Part shown: piece after piece, positions 41,510 to 50,924 of the stretch
Layout: each line of letters starts with the position of its first letter
Numbering within the stretch: position 1 is the stretch's first letter
NCBI GenBank assembly: GCA_036645935.1
Contig: JAVXNE010000011.1
Span: forward strand, 1-59,629
Direction: 5' to 3'
DNA length: 59,629 nucleotides
DNA from: JAUNBN01 sp036645935
GTDB taxonomy: Bacteria; Bacillota; Clostridia; Oscillospirales; Ruminococcaceae
The notes under the pieces: generated by a model
What the model saw: the letters and a program-made list of their open reading frames with translations, nothing else
Databases searched by the model: none
Told to the model about the DNA's origin: nothing
Position numbers and translations under genes: made by a program

Positions 41510-41671
41510 TTGAGTGTTATCATCGCAGGACAAGCGCCCCTGAAACTCGTGCAGTGCGACGGCAAGAATCTCGGCGCTGCATTAAAGCGAAAAGATGTGT
41601 GCGATTATCAGGATATCGCCGCCGTCACAGTTAGGCATCAGCCTCATGGCGGACTTCCAAAGATTGTTTGA
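41510..41671 (+). CDS. Possible small protein, unknown
   Basis: A 53-codon frame from TTG (41510) to TGA (41669) begins 29 nt after a near-consensus promoter, with an AGGA-type sequence about 9 nt before the start. The product (LSVIIAGQAPLKLVQCDGKN onward to PHGGLPKIV) has ordinary protein composition and no membrane helix. I do not recognise it. The TTG start and weak SD make it uncertain; it could be the 3' remnant of a lost gene, or the promoter could serve a non-coding transcript. Confidence 0.35.
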   Translation: MSVIIAGQAPLKLVQCDGKNLGAALKRKDVCDYQDIAAVTVRHQPHGGLPKIV

Positions 41672-41941
41672 CTTGCAAAAACCTGCACCCGGAGCTGCTT
41701 TCAGATAAACAAGACAGTTGCAATACACAGGTTAATCTGTGATATAATATCCCGGAATGTGTATTCAGACAGGGATTCCATGTAAGGACAAGCAAGCGCG
41801 TGCTTTCGTTTAATGCTGCAATATAAGGCTATAAAAGCGCTCTCGCATGTGCTGAGTCCGAGATATTGGCTCAGCGTCGCGGAGATTGCCAAACAATGCA
41901 TATAGGAAAGCGCAAAATACATAGTTTGAAAGAGAGAGACG

Positions 41942-42907
41942 ATGAACGCTGATAACGACAGCACTGTTAAAGCGACCGAGGCAGAGAAATCGACTGCCGC
42001 GTGCGATAAAACCGACGTCGGAAATAAGCGCGGCGTCGGAACCGGGTGGTTTAAGTTTATAATTGATGTCTGCAAGGGTGCGGCAATAGGCGTTGGGGCG
42101 ATTTTGCCTGGAATAAGCGGAGGGGTGCTCTGCGTCGTGTTCGGGATATACCGCCCGATGATGGAGTTTCTCTCCCACCCCTTTGTGGCATTTAAAAAAT
42201 ACCGATGGATGTTGCTCCCCGTGTTTATCGGGTTGGGGATAGGCTTTCTGGGTCTTGCAAGGCTCGTAGACATATTGTTCCGCTATTCGCAGACACCGGC
42301 GGTCTGGCTGTTTATCGGACTTATAGTCGGAACGATTCCATCGCTCTACCGCACAGCGGGCGAGCAGGGCCGAACCAAGGGCTCATGGGCGGTGCTCGTT
42401 ATATGTTTTGCCGCGTTTCTCGTTCTGATGTTTGGCCTGTCTGGAGGCAAAACCATCGAGGTGCGTCCGACTGTGTGGTGGTGGGTTCTCAGCGGTGCGC
42501 TGTGGGGAATAGGGCTAATCGTGCCTGGAATGAGTGCGTCTCCGTTTCTGATATTTCTCGGTTTATATCAGCCGATGACGGCGGGTATTGCCGATTTTGA
42601 CCCCAGTGTTGTGCTGCCGCTTATTGCGGGTATCGGAATTGTTGTGTTACTTTTGGCACGGGTCGTGAACCGTTTATTTGAACGCGCCCACTCGATTGTT
42701 TTTCACGCACTGCTTGGAATTGTTGCCGCCTCGGTTATCGCGATAATCCCGCTCGACGCGGTATATGACGGCGTTAACATTGCGATTTATACGGCTTGTT
42801 TTGTCGTTGGCATCGTGATAGCACTACTAATGGACAAGGCAAGTGTCAAAATTGACCGCGCCGCGATCGATTCTCAGATCAATTTGCAGAGCGATATCGA
42901 AAACTGA
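41942..42907 (+). CDS. DUF368 family membrane protein (PopT-type undecaprenyl-phosphate translocase)
   Basis: The 321-residue protein has a cytoplasmic N-terminus (about 35 residues) and about eight helices. The DUF368 signature appears twice as an inverted-repeat pair: GAAIGVGAILPGISGGVLCV near residue 50 and WGIGLIVPGMSASPFLIFLG near 190. DUF368 proteins have been shown to recycle undecaprenyl phosphate across the membrane for wall and surface-polymer synthesis. The ATG at 41942 has GAAAGAGAG upstream. It follows the O-acetylation pair and precedes large envelope proteins, so it fits a surface-polymer neighbourhood. Confidence 0.9.
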   Translation: MNADNDSTVKATEAEKSTAACDKTDVGNKRGVGTGWFKFIIDVCKGAAIGVGAILPGISGGVLCVVFGIYRPMMEFLSHPFVAFKKYRWMLLPVFIGLGIGFLGLARLVDILFRYSQTPAVWLFIGLIVGTIPSLYRTAGEQGRTKGSWAVLVICFAAFLVLMFGLSGGKTIEVRPTVWWWVLSGALWGIGLIVPGMSASPFLIFLGLYQPMTAGIADFDPSVVLPLIAGIGIVVLLLARVVNRLFERAHSIVFHALLGIVAASVIAIIPLDAVYDGVNIAIYTACFVVGIVIALLMDKASVKIDRAAIDSQINLQSDIEN

Positions 42908-43047
42908 TCCACAGATAAAATCAATGCGAGGCGACATTCCGAACACACGGGATGCAAACAGTTGTAAAAAAACAGAAACCAGCAATTCTGCGCAATCTCT
43001 GAATTCAAGGACAATCTTCTTGAACTTTGATCGCGCGGAAAACGGTT

Positions 43048-43208
43048 TCTGTTTTTGGTTTTGGGTTAAGATTTGCAGGAGAAGGGAAATAGGGGGTCGT
43101 TGGCATCTTAAGTGACAACGGGGACGTTCTCGCCGAGATGGGGATATGCGGCAAACAATGTCTGTTTTTGGTTTTGGGTTAAGATTTGCAGAAGAGGGGA
43201 AACAGGGG
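43048..43208. repeat. 48-bp direct repeat (two copies) with a linked inverted repeat
   Basis: Copies at 43048-43095 and 43161-43208 differ at three of 48 positions. The first copy's beginning (GGTTTCTGTTTTT, 43044-43056) is also the reverse complement of 42968-42980, giving 13-bp arms 63 nt apart after the DUF368 gene. This gap (42908-43215) holds no gene. Confidence 0.75.
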
Positions 43209-43215
43209 TGTGCAA

Positions 43216-44766
43216 TCAGACGTCGGGGATGGCTGAAGCTCCGGGAGTTACCGAGACGCTGCTTTTGCCGTAGTAGGACGCGACGTCGCCAAAATCAAGG
43301 TCGGTATAAAAAATCATCCACGGGCGGTTTTGAATCGGGCTAAACTGGACGTCCTCACGGTGGGGATCGAGCAGCACTTCCAGCCGCTCCTCGCGCTCAG
43401 CGGCATAGGACTGCGCCTGCCCGTTGACGAGAGACCATGCGGCGCTGACACATGCGACGCGCGAGTCTATTTCGAGAGAGCGGTTTTGGTCAAACAGATC
43501 AAAGTGATCGAGTGAAAACAGGCTGAGGGCAAATGTGCAGCACAGCATTGCGGCTGCAATCACGCGGTGCGTTTTGCCTATCGCAAAAGAGGAAACTGCT
43601 CTGTCGAGAGAGGTGTTTTTGAGCAACCAGCCCAGCCAATATGCGGCATTCAAGAGAAACGCGAATATGAACAGCCAGTAGCAGATATTCATTGTGCGGC
43701 CCGAGCCTCTGCCGCCATTGGCATAGACAACAGGAGTGTTGGCGGCGGCGAGCGCACAATATGACGCGAACGTCACGAGATAAGGCGCGTGAAAGCTAAA
43801 GGTTGATTTTTTAATTGCGGGGTAGATTATTGAAAGACACACGAGCATTAGCATCAAAAACGGAACGTTTGTCAGCCATCGGCCTATAAACATCGCCACG
43901 AAAAGCAGCGAACGAAAGATTGCGGAAAGCGCAGGGAGTGCAGGACCGCCGCCCAGGATGAGACGATCGTTCATTACGTCGATGACAAGCCCCGCAAACC
44001 CCACGACATATAAAACACACCCGATATTGAATACCGTAAAACGCTCTTTCTTTCGGACAACGTTGTAAGCGACGAGTGCCAGAAATCCGAGCGCGATGAT
44101 AAATCCAGGGACAAGATACTGCCAAAAACCCAAAAATGCAGAGGAAACAAAGATAAGAGCGGCCTGAAGATAGCGCATACTGCCGCGCCAGCGGACGTTG
44201 CGCACCTTGATCAGAGACGCGCATAAAATCATGAAAAACGCATAGCGGAGTGTGTAAACACTTGCCCCTATATACCAATAAAACGCCTCACAGGGGCTTG
44301 GCACGAAGTTGATTGATACGAACAGCACAGAGCAGAGAAAGATGATTTTTGCGCTGCGACTTTGCAAGGGAATCAGGAATCGAAATACATTGCGGAGCAG
44401 AATTGCGTTGCCCGCAATAAAGACAGACAGCATGATGACCGGGGTCAGAATATTTGCGTTGAACGGGAGGGCACTCTGCCAAATGTCGGGAGGGAAGACG
44501 TTGAGAAATCCGGGGAAGCCGGGAACACCGTCAAACGTCAGATTGATAGTGTAGGCGACTCCGTAAGCGAGTGTTTTGAAAAATGATCCGCTCATGAGAA
44601 AAAAGCTGCGCATTGGCGTGCCGAACGAAAAATCGTCGTAGCAAGGATAGTTATATATTCCAATCCACACAAGGGGGAGAAGACTCAGTACGAGTGCTGC
44701 GGAAAAGCACACGGCAATGATTTTTTTGCAGTGCTCAGCTTGGCTCAATGAAGATTTGCGGTTCAT
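43216..44766 (-). CDS. Large multi-pass membrane protein, possible GT-C-like enzyme
   Basis: The 516-residue protein has about eleven helices and an extracytoplasmic C-terminus. An acidic pair follows the first helix (YNYPCYDDFSFGTP), as in GT-C-type lipid-sugar enzymes, and GRGSGRTMNICYWLFIFAF lies in the middle. It may fall in a DUF6056-like group, but I cannot be sure. The start is taken at ATG 44766; a TTG at 44808 lacks an SD. It is transcribed divergently from another multi-pass protein across a gap of about 120 bp, so the two may be coregulated. Confidence 0.6.
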   Translation of the reverse strand: MNRKSSLSQAEHCKKIIAVCFSAALVLSLLPLVWIGIYNYPCYDDFSFGTPMRSFFLMSGSFFKTLAYGVAYTINLTFDGVPGFPGFLNVFPPDIWQSALPFNANILTPVIMLSVFIAGNAILLRNVFRFLIPLQSRSAKIIFLCSVLFVSINFVPSPCEAFYWYIGASVYTLRYAFFMILCASLIKVRNVRWRGSMRYLQAALIFVSSAFLGFWQYLVPGFIIALGFLALVAYNVVRKKERFTVFNIGCVLYVVGFAGLVIDVMNDRLILGGGPALPALSAIFRSLLFVAMFIGRWLTNVPFLMLMLVCLSIIYPAIKKSTFSFHAPYLVTFASYCALAAANTPVVYANGGRGSGRTMNICYWLFIFAFLLNAAYWLGWLLKNTSLDRAVSSFAIGKTHRVIAAAMLCCTFALSLFSLDHFDLFDQNRSLEIDSRVACVSAAWSLVNGQAQSYAAEREERLEVLLDPHREDVQFSPIQNRPWMIFYTDLDFGDVASYYGKSSVSVTPGASAIPDV

Positions 44767-44885
44767 ATTGCAAACGCCTGCTTTCAAACAATATTGTCTA
44801 TATTTCAAGTTTTTTATATGTTACCATACCGAAGCGGATTTTTGCAATCTGGCGCGGGGCGGGAAGGTTGAATTACCGGCATGAT

Positions 44886-46253
44886 ATGCTTATAATGAGA
44901 AAATCGCAGTATCTGGAAGCCCTGGCAAAAATTCAAAGACAAAAACAGGCGGATTTAAATTTGGATAACAACAAAAAAAACAATAAAGAAACGCGCTTTT
45001 GGCGCGCTGAAACGATAGCGTTTGTATGTGTGATGTTGTTCTCTTGGGTGTTTTTTGCCCGCAGAGGGGACACGCCCGTTCACATCAAGTGGGGCGAGGA
45101 AATGCTCATGGTTGAGGGAAGCTTTTTTGACAAGCTCAAAGGTGTTTTTCTTATAAAAGCATTCCCGCTCTGGCATCTGCTCATTCAGTTTGTCGCCCGT
45201 ATCGCGGCTGGAACGCTCGGGCTGTTTGGAATTGCAAAAGACGATCTTATCTTTGGTTACGACATGTTTGACCTGTGTGAAAGCTCCGCTGCGGCGTTGC
45301 TGACTGCGGCATTTATCACGCTTACGGTCTATGTCACATATCGAGTTATGGAGTATCACCTGAAGGGCCGGCTCTCGAACAGGCAGACACTGCACTTTGC
45401 AATGTCAATGGCTGTTTGCGGGGCGATTTTTATATATGGTATGTATAAGACACCATATCCCATCGGCTGTATCACGCCGAACGTCTGGCACAACACCACG
45501 CAGATAGCAGTCGAGCCGTTCGCGGTGGCGTCGTTTTTTTTGTATCTCTATGCCTATGACAACCGCACCGCGCTTTCCGCGCAAACATGGCGATGGAAGC
45601 TGTCGCGATATGATTGCTGCATGATATTGTTTTCTGTGTTAATGTTCGTTGGAGCACTGCTCAAACCGAGCTTTTTTCAGGCATTTGTGCCGGGACTGTT
45701 CGTGTTTTGCGCCGTTGACGTCTTCTCGACGCGCTTCAAGAGCCTGAAATTTAATCTTCTGACTGCGGCGGCACTTCTTCCGCTCGGCGCGCTGGGACTG
45801 CTGCAGTTCCTCTCGACTTTTGTGGACAATGAAAGCACACTCTCGGGTGGACTTGCGGCTGGTTGGCTGTATGTTTGGCACGTGTTTTCGGATGTTCCGC
45901 TTGTGAGCCTGTTGTTGTCGGCGGCTTTTCCGCTCTTTGTCTTTGCGGTGCTCTGGCGAAAGATTCCGGGCAATTCAGGGATTCGCTTGTCGCTTTTGAC
46001 TTTTGTGAGCGGTGTCGGGCAATATGCTGTGTTGTACATCAAGGATGCGCCGTTCTGCGCGGATTTTATATGGGGAGCAAATATTTCCCTGAGACTGCTG
46101 TTTATCGTGGCATTTATAGAGCTGATACGAGCCCAGGATGAGATGGGATGTACGAAGTACCGAATAGGTCTTGGCATATTTGCATTGCATATACTCTCAG
46201 GGCTTGGCTTCTTCCTTTATTTTTTGGCAAAGGCTGGTTGGGAACTGATGTAA
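44886..46253 (+). CDS. Multi-pass membrane protein, unknown
   Basis: The 455-residue protein has a basic, Asn/Lys-rich N-terminus (KQADLNLDNNKKNNKETRFW) and about ten helices. After the first helix comes RRGDTPVHIKWGEEML, and later IGCITPNVWHNTTQIAVEPF, an Asn-x-Trp-His-Asn-x-Thr loop that I associate with multi-pass surface-polymer proteins in Firmicutes, without a firm family name. The start could be ATG 44886 or 44895; no strong SD is present at either. It is divergent from the GT-C-like protein and followed by a strong hairpin terminator. Confidence 0.6.
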   Translation: MLIMRKSQYLEALAKIQRQKQADLNLDNNKKNNKETRFWRAETIAFVCVMLFSWVFFARRGDTPVHIKWGEEMLMVEGSFFDKLKGVFLIKAFPLWHLLIQFVARIAAGTLGLFGIAKDDLIFGYDMFDLCESSAAALLTAAFITLTVYVTYRVMEYHLKGRLSNRQTLHFAMSMAVCGAIFIYGMYKTPYPIGCITPNVWHNTTQIAVEPFAVASFFLYLYAYDNRTALSAQTWRWKLSRYDCCMILFSVLMFVGALLKPSFFQAFVPGLFVFCAVDVFSTRFKSLKFNLLTAAALLPLGALGLLQFLSTFVDNESTLSGGLAAGWLYVWHVFSDVPLVSLLLSAAFPLFVFAVLWRKIPGNSGIRLSLLTFVSGVGQYAVLYIKDAPFCADFIWGANISLRLLFIVAFIELIRAQDEMGCTKYRIGLGIFALHILSGLGFFLYFLAKAGWELM

Positions 46254-46317
46254 CGTGCCTCAAGTGCTGGACTTTTTATGTGAATAGCGCGCTGCCGGAT
46301 AATTTCATAAAGCAGAA

Positions 46318-46353
46318 CAGTCACAACCCCTGCAAACACAGGGGTTGTGACTG
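46318..46353 (+). terminator. Intrinsic terminator
   Basis: A 15-bp perfect stem (starting CAGTCACAACCCCTG) around a 6-nt loop lies 65 nt past the stop of the membrane-protein gene. T-rich sequence (GTTGTTTTTT) begins 12 nt further on. Confidence 0.75.
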
Positions 46354-46640
46354 TTGATGGAGGTGTTGTTTTTTCGAGAGTGCGGTTGTTTTCTTAATTG
46401 AGAAAGATAGCATGAGGTGTTGAAATTTTGTTGCAATTTGCGAGTACTACTTAGGCGAAAGAAATTCTTCAAAGGACATGCTTTCCGACGTTTTTTAAGG
46501 ATGGAGCTGGTGCGGAGACGGTGGTCGCTGCACGTCGAGGGACGCTCGGGAATGGGGGCGCGTCGGTGGTGGAACGGACTGTGACTGAATGCGGGGGTTG
46601 GAGCTGCTGTGGGACGGCGATGGCTCGAGAATATGGGCGG

Positions 46641-48065
46641 TTAGTGGAGCGGAGTTGTTGCGGGGCGGCAAGTGCGTTTCTTCGTGCGTTGAGAACGACG
46701 GGAAGATATGTTTGAAAGCGAGAAAGCTGCGAGGTTTGCGGTGAAACCGACTACGGCACAGTCGATGTCGAGTGGGGAGGACAGCGCGAAGCGCCAGAAC
46801 AGTGTGGCAAAGATACCTGCGGCGACGCCCACAAAGAAACTGCGCGGCCTTGTTTTGAACCCGAGAAGTGCCGCAGCGAGAGGCACGAGCACAACGGGAC
46901 TCCAAAAACTGTAGGAAAATGTGAGCACATCGAGAACATTCGGTATTGCAATTGCCGCCGCGACTGCAAGTGTTCCGGTTACGATATTTGTCCCTCGTGC
47001 GGACAACAACGCGGCGCGCTCACTGAGTCTGCCTCGTGAGAGAGGGAGCAGAAGATCGTTTACAAATCCGGCCGATGCACTGTTTAAAAATGAATCGGCA
47101 CTGCCCATAACGATTGAAAGCATTCCTGCGACGAGCAGGCCGCGCAGGCCAACCGGCGCGGCCTGCTTTATCATCAGCTGCATAATCGAGTTCATGTCGA
47201 TTGATTGACCCGCAAAGTATACAGATCCTGCGATTCCCACTAATCCTGTTATCACAAAAAAAGGAATGGACAGCAACCCGCTGAGCATGACGGAGCGCGA
47301 TGTGGTTTTGAGACTCTTTCCCATGAGCATGCGCTGTACGAAAGGAGGAACAAGCGCTTCGCCCAGCGCGAGAGAAAAGAACATGGAGAGCAAGCCCACT
47401 ATCCCTCGGCCGTTGAAAATGTCATAAAATTCGGGTGGTGTCTGAGAAAAAACGACGGATGCGCCGCCGGCCTCCTTAAAGGAAAAGAAAAGAAGCATCG
47501 GAACCCCGAAACCGAGAACTAAAAATTGCAGCACGTCGTTTGCGACGATGGCCCGGATTCCGCCGAGAGTTGAATAGAGAAGAACTATTGCACAGCCCGT
47601 GATTATTCCAAAGTGCAGACCTGTGCCGAGAAACACGTCGAACATATATCCCATGGCAGAGATCTGTGCGCCGAGAATTCCAGCACAGACGAGCAGCGAG
47701 AAAAAGCCGGAGGTTATCTGCGCCGGTTTGCCGTATGCCATGCGGATTATTTCTCCAACTGTGATAGCGCTCTTGAAACGCTCGAGCCGCGGAGCGACCA
47801 AACGGCCTACAAGTATTACGCTGATCGAAAATCCAAAGAGAGACACGATGTTTCCGATTCCGAGACGCGCGCAATTGGCGGCGTTTCCGCTTGAAAATCC
47901 CCCGCCGATGAATGAGGAGCAGAGAGTGGCGGTGAGCGCGAGAATGCCATATCGCTCGGTTGACACGGTGTAATCGCGCAGACTTTTCACCCCGCGCGAC
48001 GCCGCAAGACCTAGGTATACCACCGCTGAAAGATAAATTCCGACTATGGCGTAATCAACGGTCAA
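46641..48065 (-). CDS. Sodium:solute symporter (SSS family)
   Basis: The 474-residue membrane protein has about thirteen helices. Family features are visible: SSFIGGGFSSGNAAN near residue 50, LLYSTLGGIRAIVANDVLQF near 165-184 (the SSS signature region), and SADSFLNSASAGFVNDLL near 320, where Na+ site residues lie. It imports an unidentified solute (sugar, amino acid, carboxylate or similar) with Na+. The start is TTG at 48065 with a strong AGGAGGGG; no ATG nearby fits. The last 17 or so residues (SRRSQRTKKRTCRPATTPLH) are basic and cytoplasmic. It is a single-gene unit. Confidence 0.9.
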   Translation of the reverse strand: MTVDYAIVGIYLSAVVYLGLAASRGVKSLRDYTVSTERYGILALTATLCSSFIGGGFSSGNAANCARLGIGNIVSLFGFSISVILVGRLVAPRLERFKSAITVGEIIRMAYGKPAQITSGFFSLLVCAGILGAQISAMGYMFDVFLGTGLHFGIITGCAIVLLYSTLGGIRAIVANDVLQFLVLGFGVPMLLFFSFKEAGGASVVFSQTPPEFYDIFNGRGIVGLLSMFFSLALGEALVPPFVQRMLMGKSLKTTSRSVMLSGLLSIPFFVITGLVGIAGSVYFAGQSIDMNSIMQLMIKQAAPVGLRGLLVAGMLSIVMGSADSFLNSASAGFVNDLLLPLSRGRLSERAALLSARGTNIVTGTLAVAAAIAIPNVLDVLTFSYSFWSPVVLVPLAAALLGFKTRPRSFFVGVAAGIFATLFWRFALSSPLDIDCAVVGFTANLAAFSLSNISSRRSQRTKKRTCRPATTPLH

Positions 48066-48296
48066 AATACCCCTCCTGACGCTGAGGACACTCGGACGCC
48101 TGTGCTATGTAACTATATATATTCAAATCGAATGCAAAAAATGGGCGTCGGGTCAACTTGAACATTTTTTGAATGGAAAGCGCATGTGCATTTAATGGCG
48201 GGGAGGGACGCTCGAATAAAAGTAATGAGCGAAGCTTAAATACGTCTGGATAGAGTGATTTGAATATAATACAGATGAGTGAAGCAAAAGAAGAGC

Positions 48297-48325
48297 TTTA
48301 CATATACCCCACCGGGGTATATAAT
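48297..48325 (+). promoter_or_regulatory. Copper-responsive promoter with embedded CsoR operator
   Basis: TTTACA (48297-48302), a 17-bp spacer and TATAAT (48320-48325). The palindrome ATATACCCCACCGGGGTATA plus T (48302-48322, 9-bp arms, centre ACC) fills the whole spacer and matches the known CsoR operator type TACCCC-N-GGGGTA. Bound CsoR would block RNA polymerase directly; Cu(I) would release it. Confidence 0.88.
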
Positions 48326-48363
48326 ATTGACAGACAGGGCGCTTATGGGTGAAAGGAGATTTG

Positions 48364-50622
48364 ATGAAAAAGGACGTATTAATAATAGAGGGAATGACGT
48401 GTGCGGCATGTTCGAGCGCTGTGGAGCGGGTTACGAGAAAGCTGGATGGCGTGATATCAAGCGATGTCAACCTCGCGACGGGCAAGCTGACAACAGAGTA
48501 TGACGAGGAGCAAACTTCGCTTGAGGCGATTGCCGCAAAGGTTGAAAAGGCGGGATTTCACGCGAGACCGCAGCAGATCGCAGCGGACAAACAGATCGAG
48601 AGCGAGGCTGATGTTTTTGAGCGAAGCAAGAAAGCTGAGCGTGCGGCGCGCACGTCGATTATCGGGGCTTCAGTGTTTTCGATTGTGCTGCTTTATGTCT
48701 CGATGGGGCAGATGATCGGGGACGGTCTTCCGCTGCCCGACATAATTAGCCTGAAAACACATCCGGTGAATTATGCGATAGCACAGCTTTTGCTGACAAT
48801 TCCCGTGCTGCTCTTTGGAAAAAGATATTTTGTTGACGGAATTAAGGCGCTCATCCACCGCTCGCCAACAATGGATTCGCTCGTCGCTCTCGGCTGCTCG
48901 GCATCCTTTCTTTACAGCGTGGTCGAGATGTTTCTCATCACCGATAACGCGCACGCGGCGCACAATCTCTACTTTGAATCTGCGGCGGTCGTGCTGACGC
49001 TGGTCATGCTTGGAAAGTATCTCGAAAGGCGAAACAACAGCAAGACGGGCGGCGCGATTCGCGCGCTTATGCAGCTTGCTCCCGACACTGCAACGGTTGT
49101 GCGCTCGGACGGATCGACGGAATTCGCAGAGACCTCGAGCGTCCGTGCGGGGGATATCCTGCTCGTGAAGCCGGGAGAAAAGATACCGCTTGACGGAGAG
49201 ATTATCGAGGGCGTGGGTGGCGTCGACGAATCGATGCTGACAGGCGAGAGTTTGCCTGTCGAAAAGAGCATGGGCAGCGAGGTCACAGGCGGAAGTCTCA
49301 ACATCAATGGTTCTTTGCGAATAAGAGTCACCCGCACCGGTGGAGATACGACGCTCGCGAGGATAATTAAATTTGTCGAGGAAGCACAGGGAAAAAAGGC
49401 GCCCATCGCGAAGATAGCGGACAGGGTCGCTGCGGTTTTTGTGCCCACGGTTATGATAATCGCGGTGCTGGCGGCGGCGGTGTGGCTCATAGCGGGAAAA
49501 GATATCGGCTTTGCGCTTCGCGTCTTCACAGCGGTTTTGGTAATAGCGTGTCCCTGCGCGCTTGGACTTGCGACGCCGACGGCAATCGTTGTTGGAACAG
49601 GGCTGGGTTCTCAGCATGGGATACTCATGCGCAGCGCCGAGGCGCTTGAACTGACGGGGCGCGCCGATGTGATTGCGCTTGACAAAACAGGTACGGTTAC
49701 ACAGGGAAAGCCATCCGTTACCGAAATTGCAGCGGATGGAATATCTGAGGATGAGCTGATTGCAATCGCGGCGTGTGCAGAGGAAGAATCCTCTCACCCG
49801 CTGTCGCTCGCAGTTGTTGAGGCGGCGCATGCCCGGTCTCTTAAATTGGGAGACAGACCTCAAAAATTTGAGAATCTGCCCGGGCGAGGAATACACGCGA
49901 CGTTTGAAAAAGGCCGCGAGATTTATGTCTGCAACAGGAGACTGATCGATGAGATAGGCGTTTCGACGTCATCGCTTGAAAATAGAGAAGCGGAGCTTAC
50001 TTCGCGCGGACAAACTGTTGTGTGGGTGAGCGAAAACGGAAAGGCGCTCGGACTCATTGCCATTGCAGACACAGTGAAAGAGGGCAGCGCAGGAGCAATT
50101 GCCAAAATGCGCGAGATGGGATTGCACACGGTTCTGATCACTGGAGACAATCGCGCAGCTGCAAATCACATCGCGGAGATTGTTGGAATCGACGAGGTCT
50201 ATTCAGAGGTGCTTCCTCAGGATAAGGCGGCAGTGGTGACCAAACTGCAGCAGGGTGGGCGGCGCGTTGTCATGGTTGGCGACGGAATTAACGATGCGGT
50301 CGCACTCACGCAGGCCGATGTCGGCTGCGCCATCGGAAACGGCAGCGACACCGCAATTGAGAGCGCCGACGTGATACTAATGCGCAGCGACCTCAACGAC
50401 GTGTGGCGCGCAGTTCGGCTCGGAAGGCTAACGCTTCGCACAATAAGACAAAACTTATTTTGGGCGTTTTGCTACAATAGTATCGGGATTCCGATTGCGG
50501 CAGGACTGCTTTACGCGTTCGGAGGTTCACTGATGAGTCCTATGCTTGCGGGACTTGCGATGTCGATGAGTTCGGTCTGTGTGGTCGGAAACGCGCTGAG
50601 GCTTAAGGGGGCGAAGCTGTGA
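48364..50622 (+). CDS. copA: Copper-exporting P1B-type ATPase
   Basis: The 752-residue ATPase has one N-terminal heavy-metal-associated domain with GMTCAAC (Cys13, Cys16), eight predicted helices, the membrane metal site VIACPCALGLATPTA, the phosphorylation motif ALDKTGTVTQGK, the actuator SMLTGESLPVEK, the HP site (EEESSHPLS) and the hinge MVGDGINDAVAL. CPC plus a late YN...MS-SS set is the Cu+ (P1B-1) pattern. The ATG at 48364 has AAAGGAG upstream; an upstream GTG at 48349 is rejected because it precedes the SD. It is the first gene of copA-csoR-copZ. Confidence 0.95.
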   Translation: MKKDVLIIEGMTCAACSSAVERVTRKLDGVISSDVNLATGKLTTEYDEEQTSLEAIAAKVEKAGFHARPQQIAADKQIESEADVFERSKKAERAARTSIIGASVFSIVLLYVSMGQMIGDGLPLPDIISLKTHPVNYAIAQLLLTIPVLLFGKRYFVDGIKALIHRSPTMDSLVALGCSASFLYSVVEMFLITDNAHAAHNLYFESAAVVLTLVMLGKYLERRNNSKTGGAIRALMQLAPDTATVVRSDGSTEFAETSSVRAGDILLVKPGEKIPLDGEIIEGVGGVDESMLTGESLPVEKSMGSEVTGGSLNINGSLRIRVTRTGGDTTLARIIKFVEEAQGKKAPIAKIADRVAAVFVPTVMIIAVLAAAVWLIAGKDIGFALRVFTAVLVIACPCALGLATPTAIVVGTGLGSQHGILMRSAEALELTGRADVIALDKTGTVTQGKPSVTEIAADGISEDELIAIAACAEEESSHPLSLAVVEAAHARSLKLGDRPQKFENLPGRGIHATFEKGREIYVCNRRLIDEIGVSTSSLENREAELTSRGQTVVWVSENGKALGLIAIADTVKEGSAGAIAKMREMGLHTVLITGDNRAAANHIAEIVGIDEVYSEVLPQDKAAVVTKLQQGGRRVVMVGDGINDAVALTQADVGCAIGNGSDTAIESADVILMRSDLNDVWRAVRLGRLTLRTIRQNLFWAFCYNSIGIPIAAGLLYAFGGSLMSPMLAGLAMSMSSVCVVGNALRLKGAKL

Positions 50623-50915
50623 GCGAAGAGCAATGCCATAAAACCAAACGCAGAACAGATTCAGAATACCGCGCGCTGTTTAGCCGCCTGAACAGGATTG
50701 AGGGGCAGGTGCGCGGTATAGCAAACATGCTTGAGAAGGACGCTTATTGCATCGATGTGCTGACGCAGGTTTCTGCGGTTCAGGCCGCGTTGGGGGCGTT
50801 CAGCAAGGAACTGCTCGGCAACCATATACGCAGCTGTGTGCGCGATGGAATACGCGCGGGAGACGACGACGTTGTGGACGAGCTCGTTGCTGTCGTGCAA
50901 AAATTGATAAGATAA
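50619..50915 (+). CDS. csoR: Copper-sensing repressor CsoR
   Basis: The 98-residue all-helical repressor has the W-X-Y-Z copper set Cys44 (DAYCIDVL), His69 and Cys73 (GNHIRSCV), plus the family helix FSRLNRIEGQVRGIANMLE. Cu(I) binding loosens DNA binding and derepresses export. It starts with GTG overlapping the copA stop (GTGA), so it is translationally coupled. Its operator is the palindrome in the promoter spacer upstream of copA. An N-terminal extra Cys (Cys6) lies outside the metal set. Confidence 0.95.
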   Translation: MSEEQCHKTKRRTDSEYRALFSRLNRIEGQVRGIANMLEKDAYCIDVLTQVSAVQAALGAFSKELLGNHIRSCVRDGIRAGDDDVVDELVAVVQKLIR

Positions 50916-50924
50916 GGGAGAAAA

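Noticed and set aside
46354..46640. Possible gene between the terminator and the SSS symporter
   Set aside because: The G-rich stretch at 46500-46640 gives only short frames without SD or conserved features.
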